Assembly (NCBI GenBank): GCA_017460085.1
Contig: JAFUBQ010000013.1
Coordinates: 62,001 to 126,000, forward strand
DNA length: 64,000 nucleotides
Reading direction: 5' to 3'
Origin: Alphaproteobacteria bacterium
Lineage (GTDB): Bacteria > Pseudomonadota > Alphaproteobacteria > RF32 > CAG-239
The notes beneath the pieces are model-generated. The model was not told the DNA's origin and ran no database searches. It saw nothing but the letters and a program-made list of their open reading frames with translations. The position numbers and the translations under genes are program-made. Of the stretch, positions 40,353-49,169 are shown in pieces; position 1 is the stretch's first letter; every line of letters begins with the position of its first letter.

Positions 40353-42494
40353 CTAGACAATACTATTTAATAAAAATTCACGACGTTTTTTATTGTTTGT
40401 CATCTGCATATAATCAATAGCCAGTTTTAACTTTTCTTTCGTTGTATCATTCTTGGCAAAATATTTCATTCTTTCAATATCTCTATCACAATAAAACAAT
40501 ACAGCCTTAGAACTTTCACCATCACGACCAGCCCGACCAGATTCTTGGTAATACATTTCAAGGTTATACGTACCTTCAAAGTGAATAACTAAGTGCACAT
40601 CTGGTTTATCAATCCCCATACCGAAAGCGCTTGTAGCAATGACAATACAGTTTTCTTTTTTAAATTTTTTAAGTATTTCTTTTTTATTTTCACTCTTACC
40701 ATTAAATACATAGCTATCAATACCACGTTCTTTTAATATATCTTGAAGCCCTAAAGTATAATCAATATGAGCACAATATATAATAATCGAAGTTGTTGGT
40801 TTATTATTTTTATCAAGGTATGGTTTGAGTGTATCTAATAACTGTTGCAATCCATCATCTTCTTTTTTAACCACGCTATATTTAATGTTAGGTCTATTTA
40901 AGTCACCTTTAAATACTTTGGCTTTTTTAGGCATATTGCACACTTTTTTAATAACGTTTTGTGTGATGTCGCCTGCAGTAGCCGTTAATGCCATAACTTT
41001 TGTATCTGGGTATCTCTTTATAAGTTTATTTAGTAGCTCTTGATAATCAGGTCTAAAATCTTCACCCCATACATCAATACAATGCGCTTCATCAATGGCT
41101 ATCATACAAATATCTAATTTAGACAACACATTTTCTAGCTCTATATTTTTTAACATTTCAGGGGCTATATATAAAAACTTATATCTACCTCTTTTTAACC
41201 TCTTTAATTTTTTATCTTTATGTTTAGTTTCACCAGTAAATGCAAGAGCTAATCTTTTATGTATCTTATTAAGTTTAGATACTTGGTCATAAATTAAAGA
41301 TACTAAAGGTTCTATAACTATACATAATCCTTTTAATTGTAAAGCAGATGCATAATAACATAAGCTCTTACCAAAATTAGTAGGATGAATAACAATACAA
41401 GATTTATGGTCTTTAATATAATTAATGATTTTTTCTTGTTTTGGTTTATAAGAATCATACTTTAAAAATTGTAACACAATCTTATTAGTTGATATAGGCT
41501 TGGCGTATGTGGCGTGGTTGAGGGCTTTTTTACCTAATTTTCCCGTTTTTAGGTCTCTTTTAGCCATTTTTAAGCATTTTTGAGCCATTTTATCGGCTTG
41601 GTTGCTGATGAAGTTCGTCAGTAAACCCTTATTGAAACAAAATACCTGTTCACCCAATGACAACTTATCCAAAAACAATAAATGGTAATTATGAATTTTA
41701 TCCTTTGGTCTTGTGTGGTAATCTTGGCGCTTTTCAGAATATGGTAAAGCTGTTAAATCTTGTTGCTGATAGTTTGTCATATATGTCTTGAATTTGCACA
41801 TATAACTGGCTACTTTTTCGGAATCTTTAACGGTCTCAATATCAACTACCTTTAGTTTTTGCGGTCTTTCATAAATAAGCGGATCATTCTTCTTTGACAC
41901 AATAAACGTATCTCGATTTAATTTAAATTGATATTCGAGAGGGTATAAATGAGCGAAATAGTCTTCTATGTTCTTTTTATTAATGCCACAAATTAAAATA
42001 TGAAAATGGGGCAAAAATGCTCCCATGCGTATATCATATTTCACTTCAAATGCCACATAACCGAAAGCTATTTCTAATCCACGTAGTTGTTTAATAATAG
42101 TATTTTTAGCAGTCTTGACGTTGAAGCTAGCTAAATCTTTAGGCGCAACAAAATAAGGCTTTTTATTAATATGACCTTCGCAGCAGTTAATAGTTACGAA
42201 ATAAACATCATCTGGATTGAGTTTTTTACTTTTAGCTAAGACTCTATAATTATCAATCAGATGCTTAATTTCAGCGTATTTTACTTCTTGTTGTTGCGAT
42301 GCGTAAACGATATTGGCAAACGTTTCTGATGAATGATGCTGCAATCGATTTCTTAATTCAATCAACTCTTTTTTGTGCGTATTATCTTTTGTGGTGCGAA
42401 TTTCATTATTTAAACTATCAAGGCGAGCATCACTTTCTTCGGCAATTTCTGCGCCAGACATAAATTTGGTGGATTTAATCGTGCGTAATGTCAT
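40353..42494 (-). CDS. HUH endonuclease fused to RecQ-like helicase
   Basis: The N-terminal 270 residues of this 713-aa protein look like a rolling-circle Rep. VYFVTINCC is motif 1, LPHFHILICG (residues 161-170) holds the H-hydrophobic-H metal motif, and VASYMCKFKTY (Y231) is the tyrosine motif. From about 345 on it is RecQ: PTNFGKSLCYY (371-381, Walker A), IDEAHCIDVWGEDFRPDY (467-484), ALTATA, ATSAFGMGIDKPDVHLVIH and YYQESGRAGRDGES. RQC and HRDC domains are absent. The protein could nick an origin on the element and unwind it. AAAGG precedes the ATG. It is encoded near the integrase. Confidence 0.8.
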   Translation of the reverse strand: MTLRTIKSTKFMSGAEIAEESDARLDSLNNEIRTTKDNTHKKELIELRNRLQHHSSETFANIVYASQQQEVKYAEIKHLIDNYRVLAKSKKLNPDDVYFVTINCCEGHINKKPYFVAPKDLASFNVKTAKNTIIKQLRGLEIAFGYVAFEVKYDIRMGAFLPHFHILICGINKKNIEDYFAHLYPLEYQFKLNRDTFIVSKKNDPLIYERPQKLKVVDIETVKDSEKVASYMCKFKTYMTNYQQQDLTALPYSEKRQDYHTRPKDKIHNYHLLFLDKLSLGEQVFCFNKGLLTNFISNQADKMAQKCLKMAKRDLKTGKLGKKALNHATYAKPISTNKIVLQFLKYDSYKPKQEKIINYIKDHKSCIVIHPTNFGKSLCYYASALQLKGLCIVIEPLVSLIYDQVSKLNKIHKRLALAFTGETKHKDKKLKRLKRGRYKFLYIAPEMLKNIELENVLSKLDICMIAIDEAHCIDVWGEDFRPDYQELLNKLIKRYPDTKVMALTATAGDITQNVIKKVCNMPKKAKVFKGDLNRPNIKYSVVKKEDDGLQQLLDTLKPYLDKNNKPTTSIIIYCAHIDYTLGLQDILKERGIDSYVFNGKSENKKEILKKFKKENCIVIATSAFGMGIDKPDVHLVIHFEGTYNLEMYYQESGRAGRDGESSKAVLFYCDRDIERMKYFAKNDTTKEKLKLAIDYMQMTNNKKRREFLLNSIV

Positions 42495-42559
42495 TTCTTT
42501 ATACCTTTCGTAGAAAATATGGCTACGATGCGTATTTCAGCACCGTAGCCATGTGAGAG

Positions 42560-43318
42560 TTATTTCTTTTTTGATGCAAGAGACTTCTTAAAGGAATTCC
42601 TTAATTTAACAAACTCTTCCATAAAATTAGAGCTTGTGGAATAATGAGGTTTCCCATTAATATTCCAAAAAATATAATCTCCAGCAATCTCTTTTTCTTT
42701 GGCAATACTTAAAGTTTTGCGAATAATGCCATCGACACCATTATCCTTAGCCAAGTCTTTAATAACATCACCAAAGTTCTTTACTGGACGAGCTTTCTTG
42801 GTGTTATTGTTTTCCTTGCCATTATAAATGGTTTGAAGACCGAATTTTTCAATCATCTTCATAACTTCATCAATCTTATCGCAAGGTGCACCTTTGTTCT
42901 TTAGAAACTTCATGGCGCGATTGTATTTATTGCGAATAGCTTGATTGCCATCTTTCTTTTTGCCATCTTTAATATCTGATGGGAAAAGACACAAAAGATA
43001 CTTTCTAGCACCTTTTTCAAAGTCGTCATTTCCGAAAGTTTCGTTAATATGACAATAAAGTGTCGCTAGATAAAGACGTGTTGTTTCTCTACTTTGAATT
43101 TCACATTGTGAAATCTTGTTGAGAAGATCTTGCACTTCTTTATACTTTGCAGACGATTTAATAACATCATTCATAATTGCATCAAGACGCTGACTATCGG
43201 TTACCTTTTTACGGGTAACAGAACATGTCTTAGCACCACGACCATGAATCTTACGAACAATATTTTTCCAAGTCTTTTTTAAGGTGGACTTCGACACCTT
43301 TTTATTATGTGTTACCAT
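42560..43318 (-). CDS. hypothetical basic protein
   Basis: A 252-aa protein rich in Lys and Arg, starting with a strongly basic segment and mostly helical. No recognised domain and no membrane segment is seen. It precedes the HUH-RecQ gene by 65 bp in the same direction, so a role in replication of the element (DNA binding) is plausible but unproven. An inverted repeat upstream may be its operator. Confidence 0.6.
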   Translation of the reverse strand: MVTHNKKVSKSTLKKTWKNIVRKIHGRGAKTCSVTRKKVTDSQRLDAIMNDVIKSSAKYKEVQDLLNKISQCEIQSRETTRLYLATLYCHINETFGNDDFEKGARKYLLCLFPSDIKDGKKKDGNQAIRNKYNRAMKFLKNKGAPCDKIDEVMKMIEKFGLQTIYNGKENNNTKKARPVKNFGDVIKDLAKDNGVDGIIRKTLSIAKEKEIAGDYIFWNINGKPHYSTSSNFMEEFVKLRNSFKKSLASKKK

Positions 43319-43335
43319 AATAGCATGTCCTAATC

Positions 43336-43381
43336 AGGTTCTGACTAAGTAATAAAAAGCTTATATTGGATTTCAGAACCT
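43336..43381 (-). promoter_or_regulatory. leader inverted repeat upstream of 42560 gene
   Basis: AGGTTCTG (43336-43343) and CAGAACCT (43374-43381) are perfect 8-bp arms 30 bp apart, just before the ATG at 43318. A second overlapping pair ATTGGA/TCCAAT gives an alternative hairpin. Either an operator or a switching leader is possible. The region 43382-43660 is AT-rich and holds no gene I can see. Confidence 0.4.
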
Positions 43382-43660
43382 CAATCCAATCTAAACAGCA
43401 AACCAACTTGTTTGATTTGATGCTTTTACTATAGCATAAAACGCTGAAAATGTCAAAAGAGGGAAATATTTAAACTGGCTTTTAACAAGTTAAAATCATT
43501 TTAAAAAAGTTGTAATAATATTTATTGAGATGTAAGTAAATTAAGGAAATTTTTGTATTTATATTTTGAATTTTTAATAAAAAATCATTCTAATAAAATT
43601 GTAATGATTTTAATTTTTTTAACCCCAAAAAAAAGATAATGAAAAAGAGGTGAAAAAAGG

Positions 43661-44614
43661 CTAATTTTCGATGATTTTTAGCTCAGAATCGGTAAATTTT
43701 GCTAGAATCGGGGTAGACTCCTTAAAATTAAAGGTTTTAAGGTCTGATTTCTCTAATACAGCCCAGTCTGTCTCTGTATCGGCGTATTTACGATTGATGT
43801 CAGTCAAAACTCTTTGTGCATATAAAGTGTAGCCTATAATATCGTGATATTTTTTGAAAATTTTAGTATTATCTAAGTTAGATATAGCACTTTCAAAGTT
43901 GCTTTGATTTAGAACTTTTTTCTCTTCCAAGTTACGAATTTGAATATAGTGATGCTTAATTAATGTGTAAACATAACCAAAAATAAGTGGAGCAACAGCA
44001 ATATATTCTTTGCGGGCTTTTTCTATTTTATCAAAACTTATATTTATTACCTTTTTTTCTTTCTTCTTCTTCTGATTATTATTATTATCTTTTTCTATGG
44101 CAAAATATAGCTGGTTAGTGAGTTTTCGTGCAGTCATCATAGCGTGCTTAGCTTCGGGGCGTTTTGCCAAACGTAATAAGTTATATGTTAAAAAATAAAC
44201 GGTCATTATAGCAGAAGCATTGTCAAGCAAGTGATTTTCAAGGTCTTTATAGTTCATACCATACGCAAGGTTATAATCTCCATCGTTTTGTTCATAGGAT
44301 TGATATTCTGCATTATATAAGTCGAAAAAATGATTTGAGAGCTTCTGGTGCTTGAGGGCATATATTTTAAATCTTCTTCTCATTAATGGAGCTGGGGTTT
44401 TATCTTCTTTTCTAATACGGTTACGCAAAATATCTTCCATCAACATAAAAGACACAGCGACCTTAAATTGTGCCAATTCTTCTTTATTTTTTGCAGCAAT
44501 ATAAGCGAGAAGATGATAAATAATGTTTTCTTTGGCAGTGATAATAGAGTTTCTGGTTATTTCACTATTAAAATAAGGCGTGGTTATTATCGGCATATTA
44601 TATAGCTCCATCAT
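43661..44614 (-). CDS. hypothetical helical protein
   Basis: I do not recognise these 317 aa. They are predominantly helical, with a central Asn/Lys homopolymer-like linker (about residues 178-192) separating two halves. The ATG overlaps the stop of the integrase gene by 4 bp (ATGA), so it is translationally coupled to the integrase and may modulate excision or integration. Confidence 0.6.
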   Translation of the reverse strand: MMELYNMPIITTPYFNSEITRNSIITAKENIIYHLLAYIAAKNKEELAQFKVAVSFMLMEDILRNRIRKEDKTPAPLMRRRFKIYALKHQKLSNHFFDLYNAEYQSYEQNDGDYNLAYGMNYKDLENHLLDNASAIMTVYFLTYNLLRLAKRPEAKHAMMTARKLTNQLYFAIEKDNNNNQKKKKEKKVINISFDKIEKARKEYIAVAPLIFGYVYTLIKHHYIQIRNLEEKKVLNQSNFESAISNLDNTKIFKKYHDIIGYTLYAQRVLTDINRKYADTETDWAVLEKSDLKTFNFKESTPILAKFTDSELKIIEN

Positions 44615-46383
44615 ACATAAAGATGACTTAAATCTAAACCATCAAAGGTTAAATTTTCGGAAACAGTTTTATAGAGTTCTTTTGCGGATATACTGCCATA
44701 ATGTGATGCCAAACTTGAACCTTGATCCCAACCACCTAAAATAACGACTCTTTCCTGCGGAACTTGATGGTTGCGTAGTTCACTGCGAAAAGTGTGTCTG
44801 AATGAGTGCGCTACGTGTTTAGGCAAAAATTTATCGTCGTTATTATCAATCGTTTCATTAAGTTTATCCAGCAGTCGATTAAAAAACTTTGATACGCTGG
44901 CTGATAATTCACCACGGCAATTCGGCACAAGTTCGGGGAATATGCGCTGGGTTTTGTTGGTAACGTCATTTTTCTGCTGTTCCACATATTGCAAAAAGCC
45001 ACATTTTATTAAAACAGGGTGTATCGGTATGATTCTGATAGCATTGGCGGTTTTGACTCTTTTCCCATTTTTATCGTTAATACTGAAACAAACAACTTCA
45101 TCTTTGGTAATAATATCTGCGGTGGTAAGTTGGCAAATTTCATTCAAGCGCATTCCCGAAAATAAGGCAATCAGCGGAATCCAATAAAATCCATCACGAT
45201 AAATCTTTTCACCAGCTTTGAAACGACCAAGCCGATTATTTAAACATCCACGGTAGACCGTCGAGTGAAATATAATATTGAGCTGGTTAATCGAAAACGG
45301 TAGGTATTTTTCTTGGTTTCTGTTGACGGTAATTGAAGGAATTTCCACTTCTTCCATCGGATTTTCTTCAATAAATTTCTTTTGTTTCGCCCATTTAAAT
45401 ATTGAGCTTAATGTATGGATATAGTCAGTTTGTGTTTTTTCAGAAAGAGTGGGGACTTTGTTATGTTTAGCCATATTGATTGCTTGGTTAATGGTTTTTC
45501 CTTTAGTTACACCTTCACCAAAACGTTTCGGTATATATGGAATGTTTTGTATCACATCGTTTAAATCGTCAGCGGTAATTTGTCGTATAGGTTTGTTTTT
45601 CCCGATTATTTCAGCAATCAATTCCATTTTAGATACCACACGTTCTTTAGTTGCGTCAGATGTTTTGTTGCGTGATACAGTATGATTATAATGTTTAACA
45701 ACTTGCATCAAAGACATATCGGGTTTGTGTTGTTTCTTTTGTTTGAGTTCGGCTGATATATCCAGTTGCTTAAAATACATACGGTCAATAAGGCTGGCAT
45801 CAATTTCACCACAATAGCCATTCAAAAACTCAATCAGATACCGTAAAAGCTGAATTTTTGCCCTCATAAAAGCATTAAATATCATCTCGGCGCAAGTTTT
45901 GGTAGGTGTCGCAAGTTGTTTTTCTTGGAAGTAATTATTGGTTTCTGCATATATGTCTTGGTAGTTGCGTTGGAGATATTTGTATTCATAAGCAGAAAGG
46001 AGATTTTGAAAATATTTGCGTTCTTCCATTCGATTTGCGCCATTTAATAACCTTCGGCTTTCAGTATGGGACTTTTGCATCAACCAATCATAAGCATGTA
46101 ATTCGGCTTCTTCCTCGGTATATTCAACTTCTCGGCAAATAATAGGTGGCTCTGGTTTAGGCGGTGTTTTGGGAGTAGCAGTTTTTTGGATATGTTTAAG
46201 GTTTTCCAAGTCATTTAATATTCGTTGTCGTATCGCCATTGTTTCAAGTTCAACCCGAAGTGAGGCAATTCGTCGGTCTTTGGTATGTAATGATTGCCAG
46301 ATTTGCTTGCGATGGTAGATAGGAACAAGTGATTTAGGAATATTTATAACAGCATAATAAATGGAGTTACGTTTAAAAAGCAT
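44611..46383 (-). CDS. tyrosine recombinase/integrase of element 2
   Basis: A 590-aa integrase built like the one at 27767. The catalytic residues lie in IALFSGMRLNEICQ (Arg), HSFRHT (HxxR), ILGGWDQG (His/Trp position) and HYGS (Tyr). The start is the ATG at 46383 with GAGGTG 7 nt upstream; an earlier start at 46419 lacks a site. It lies 146 bp from the right tRNA-Gln and should recombine the 82-bp sites at 29633 and 46530. Confidence 0.88.
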   Translation of the reverse strand: MLFKRNSIYYAVINIPKSLVPIYHRKQIWQSLHTKDRRIASLRVELETMAIRQRILNDLENLKHIQKTATPKTPPKPEPPIICREVEYTEEEAELHAYDWLMQKSHTESRRLLNGANRMEERKYFQNLLSAYEYKYLQRNYQDIYAETNNYFQEKQLATPTKTCAEMIFNAFMRAKIQLLRYLIEFLNGYCGEIDASLIDRMYFKQLDISAELKQKKQHKPDMSLMQVVKHYNHTVSRNKTSDATKERVVSKMELIAEIIGKNKPIRQITADDLNDVIQNIPYIPKRFGEGVTKGKTINQAINMAKHNKVPTLSEKTQTDYIHTLSSIFKWAKQKKFIEENPMEEVEIPSITVNRNQEKYLPFSINQLNIIFHSTVYRGCLNNRLGRFKAGEKIYRDGFYWIPLIALFSGMRLNEICQLTTADIITKDEVVCFSINDKNGKRVKTANAIRIIPIHPVLIKCGFLQYVEQQKNDVTNKTQRIFPELVPNCRGELSASVSKFFNRLLDKLNETIDNNDDKFLPKHVAHSFRHTFRSELRNHQVPQERVVILGGWDQGSSLASHYGSISAKELYKTVSENLTFDGLDLSHLYV

Positions 46384-46424
46384 CAAATTCACCTCATAAA
46401 ATAGGCTAAAATTTGACATTAAAC

Positions 46425-46467
46425 ATTAGCAACTTTAGGTTAAAAAAATTGACGTCTGCAATTAGCA
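46425..46467. repeat. ATTAGCA arm-type repeats, right end of element 2
   Basis: ATTAGCA occurs at 46425-46431 (within AACATTAGCA) and at 46461-46467. It matches the trio at 29771-29813 at the other end. Confidence 0.45.
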
Positions 46468-46474
46468 AGACGTC
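46451..46474 (-). terminator. terminator downstream of right tRNA-Gln
   Basis: GACGTCT/AGACGTC arms (46451-46457, 46468-46474) are followed by seven T residues on the minus strand, after the tRNA end. It differs from the hairpin behind the left copy, as expected if each element brought its own. Confidence 0.6.
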
Positions 46475-46529
46475 TAAATTTTGATAAATTTTTGTAAATA
46501 TTCTGTAAAATCAAATACTTACAAGGTGT

Positions 46530-46604
46530 TGGCTGGGGCGGCTGGATTCGAACCAACGAATGTCGGCACCAAAAGCCGATGCCTTACCACTTGGCGACGC
46601 CCCA
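46530..46604 (-). tRNA. tRNA-Gln(UUG), right copy
   Basis: Identical 75-nt cloverleaf to 29633-29707, with anticodon TTG and encoded CCA. Its upstream side (right) is chromosomal DNA. It is therefore probably the copy that keeps the native promoter and serves the cell. Confidence 0.92.
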
Positions 46605-46611
46605 ATATTTT
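46530..46611. repeat. 82-bp attachment-site repeat, right copy
   Basis: Perfect match to 29633-29714. Sequence identity ends on both sides, which marks the right border of element 2 against the chromosome. Confidence 0.85.
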
Positions 46612-47032
46612 TCTGCTCTTTAGCACAACTATTCATTGCATTTTAACCTTAAGAGCACAATTCGATGGTAGGCTCTAACCTTCAACGAGGATACTAATAA
46701 TATAAAAAAAATATAAATGCAAGAACTTTTTTAAAATTTTGCAATATTTGTAAAATAAAAACATAAAACGCGCAGTTTTTGATAAAAAATGTGAAATTCC
46801 AAGATTCTAACATTAAAAAGTGAAGTACATATGAAGAAATAATAAAATGAAAAATTTTAAGCTTAAACATATTTGTTTGGCGTAACAGATAAAAATAAGG
46901 GCAGATTTAGCAACAATATAAGGAAAATACAGCTGAATTATACCGTAGCATATTGGTTGTGATAAAGAAGGCTCATGCTAAGGTATATACAAAGCCTTAA
47001 TGCTTGATAAGTGAACCATTGCAAGAGAGTAG

Positions 47033-47212
47033 AATGTTGGTGAGATTGAAATTTTAAGTATAAATTTACAGCTCTGCAAAGATATATCAGATTGGAGAAA
47101 TGCAGATTTAACCAGAGCTTACGATTCTCCTCTTTACGGATATAATAAAAAATTGCTGGATAAAGCAAGAGAATACATACAAACAAAATGGAAACAGCAC
47201 AAAATGGTATAA
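47033..47212 (+). pseudogene. C-terminal remnant of a hypothetical gene
   Basis: An open frame, closed upstream by TAG at 47030, encodes SDWRNADLTRAYDSPLYGYN and ends in WKQHKMV. It has no start codon. It ends 1 bp before the next remnant, so the two were once an operon. The sequence 46612-47032 holds nothing else I can support. Confidence 0.4.
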
Positions 47213-47213
47213 A

Positions 47214-47462
47214 ATGCCTAAGTTAGGAAATAAGTTGATTGAAGCCATAAAATTTTAGATATACTGGATTATCGTTGTTACTTTAACGATAGGGTTATTT
47301 TTGGCTCTAATGGAAAATGCTCATTTTGAAGGTAAATATAGGGAATTTTACTTGGCAGATAAAGATAATTTAAGATAGAAAATTTTGCAAAACATGTGAA
47401 ACAGTGAAAACTTTTATTGAAAATTATATTGATAAATATTACCGGTAGAACTTAAACAAAAT
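47214..47462 (+). pseudogene. decayed copy of the membrane gene at 63453
   Basis: The frame reads MPKLGNKLIEAIKF, stop, IYWIIVVTLTIGLF, and so on. It parallels MPKFENKLINAIKFWIYWII of the protein at 63453. The first stop (TAG at 47256-47258) replaces a Trp codon (TGG). A second stop follows at 47376-47378, and a shifted remnant resembling NRFYKNK continues to about 47460. The region 47463-47802 contains no gene. Confidence 0.65.
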
Positions 47463-47802
47463 GAAACCGGATGAGCGCTGATGCCATTTGCTAACCGCCT
47501 CCTAATGAACTGCCCTCGGGACTTTTTTTACTGTCCAACTTTCAGGGTAAGTTTATTTGGGGTGTTTTTTTTGTTTTATATGAGTTGCAAGGAATTGAAG
47601 CGACGAGAAAGTCGGTTCACCACAAGCGAAAGGCAGACGTTAGTATGCCGGTGAGTCAGTGGCGAGCGAATGAGGAGAACGAAGCGCAGCGAAGTAATCT
47701 CACTCTATCCACCCGTTTGTTGTAAATTTAATAAATTTTTGTGATTTACATTATTATGATGATGTTATAACGTAGTGGTAATGTTATGCGCGGAGGAAAT
47801 AA

Positions 47803-49032
47803 ATGGCAACAATACATTTAATGGTCGGGTTTATGGGTTTTGGAAAAACCACACTGGCAAAACAGTTGGCTGAAAAAATTCCTGCTGTGAGATTAACACA
47901 TGATGAATTTATGGTCAAACTTTACAGGCGAAATATGCCATATGACGAATTTCATCCCAATTATGATAAAGTTGATAAAGTTTTATGGAATTTGGCTGAA
48001 AAAATTATTAAAACCGGCACAGATGTTATTATGGACTACGGCTTTTGGTCACATAGCGATAGGGAAAATGCATATCAAAAAGCAAAAAAAATTACCGACA
48101 ATGTTCTTTTTCATTATGTATATTGCGATATGTTTTTAGCAAAGGAAAGAATTTTAGCGCGCTCGGCACAAAATTCTGATGAATTGTATATCAGAGAAGA
48201 TGAATTTGATACTCTGGCACAAAAATATGAGCCGTGGAACTATCATGATGATTATCCGGTTATTGTTCATAATTTGCCGATATCACATTATATAGGTAAT
48301 CAAGTTTTGGTTAAAATTGATCGACAATTGGGGAGTAAACACCCGAAATATGGTTTTGAATATCCGCTTAATTATGGTTATGTACCATTTACAAAATCTG
48401 GTGATTGTGAAGAAATTGATGCCTATGTTTTGATGGAAAATAAACCGCTGGAAAAATACGTCGGACGGTGTATCGGAATTGTTCATCGCACTGATGACAA
48501 CGATGATAAGCTGATTGTTGTGCCGGAAGCGTATGATTTGGCTGATGAACTCATTGAAGAAGATATTGCTTTTCAAGAAAAATGGTTCAAACATATTTTG
48601 ATTAGAGATTCTAAAACCACCAAAACACATTTTGGTATTTACGGAAGCATTATAAAGAATGGGAAAATTTTGCTCATTAAAAAAGCACGCGGACCATATA
48701 CCGGACTTTATGATTTGCCGGGAGGAAGCCCCGAAAAAGGCGAAAGCTATCTTGAAACATTAAGGCGAGAAATTGTGGAAGAAACCGGTTGTGAAGTTAT
48801 AAAAGCTGAGAATGAGCGTTTCAAGTCTATTATTTTTTCAGATTTTACTGTTGAGAGCGGTGAAAAAGGTGTTTTGCAACATAATGCCGTTCTATATGAT
48901 GTTGAAATTAAAGGAACACCAAAAATAAGTGGGGACGGATTAGATTCAAATGGTGCTGTTTGGGTGGATATTAAAGATTTAACCGCCGAAAATGCAACCC
49001 CTTATGCGCTTATGGCTGCGGACAAGCTTTAA
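47803..49032 (+). CDS. P-loop kinase, pyrophosphatase-like and Nudix fusion
   Basis: Three modules in 409 aa. Residues 1-160 are a zeta/AAA-type P-loop kinase (GFMGFGKTT at 9-17). Residues about 165-265 resemble a soluble inorganic pyrophosphatase (KHPKYGFEYPLNYGYVPF, then EEIDAYVL and a DDNDDK acidic patch). Residues about 275-400 are a Nudix hydrolase with a complete box (GGSPEKGESYLETLRREIVE then ETG). The combination suggests phosphorylation or clean-up of a nucleotide-like substrate with removal of pyrophosphate. GGAGG precedes the ATG. A scrambled fragment of its end lies at 59551-59688. Confidence 0.78.
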   Translation: MATIHLMVGFMGFGKTTLAKQLAEKIPAVRLTHDEFMVKLYRRNMPYDEFHPNYDKVDKVLWNLAEKIIKTGTDVIMDYGFWSHSDRENAYQKAKKITDNVLFHYVYCDMFLAKERILARSAQNSDELYIREDEFDTLAQKYEPWNYHDDYPVIVHNLPISHYIGNQVLVKIDRQLGSKHPKYGFEYPLNYGYVPFTKSGDCEEIDAYVLMENKPLEKYVGRCIGIVHRTDDNDDKLIVVPEAYDLADELIEEDIAFQEKWFKHILIRDSKTTKTHFGIYGSIIKNGKILLIKKARGPYTGLYDLPGGSPEKGESYLETLRREIVEETGCEVIKAENERFKSIIFSDFTVESGEKGVLQHNAVLYDVEIKGTPKISGDGLDSNGAVWVDIKDLTAENATPYALMAADKL

Positions 49033-49169
49033 AAAATTTAGCAAATTCACTACTTTTTCATATACCAAGAGGGAGGTTTTTAAAACCGTCGCTGATAAGT
49101 AAATTGTTTTCTATGGTTAATTTCATTAGAAAATCGATACAATTATCACTTTGAGTTGATTGATATCTT

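Noticed and set aside
40825-41292. Plus-strand ORFs inside the HUH-RecQ gene
   Set aside because: They are shadows. The minus strand carries continuous RecQ motifs.
29633-46604. Two tRNA-Gln genes as ordinary duplicated tRNAs
   Set aside because: Identity ends right at the tRNA borders, integrases of one family sit on the same side of both, and arm-like repeats occur at both ends. Attachment-site duplication explains this better.
46938-47186. Minus-strand 82-aa ORF next to the tRNA
   Set aside because: No ribosome site or recognisable features. The plus strand in the same place holds the remnants described.
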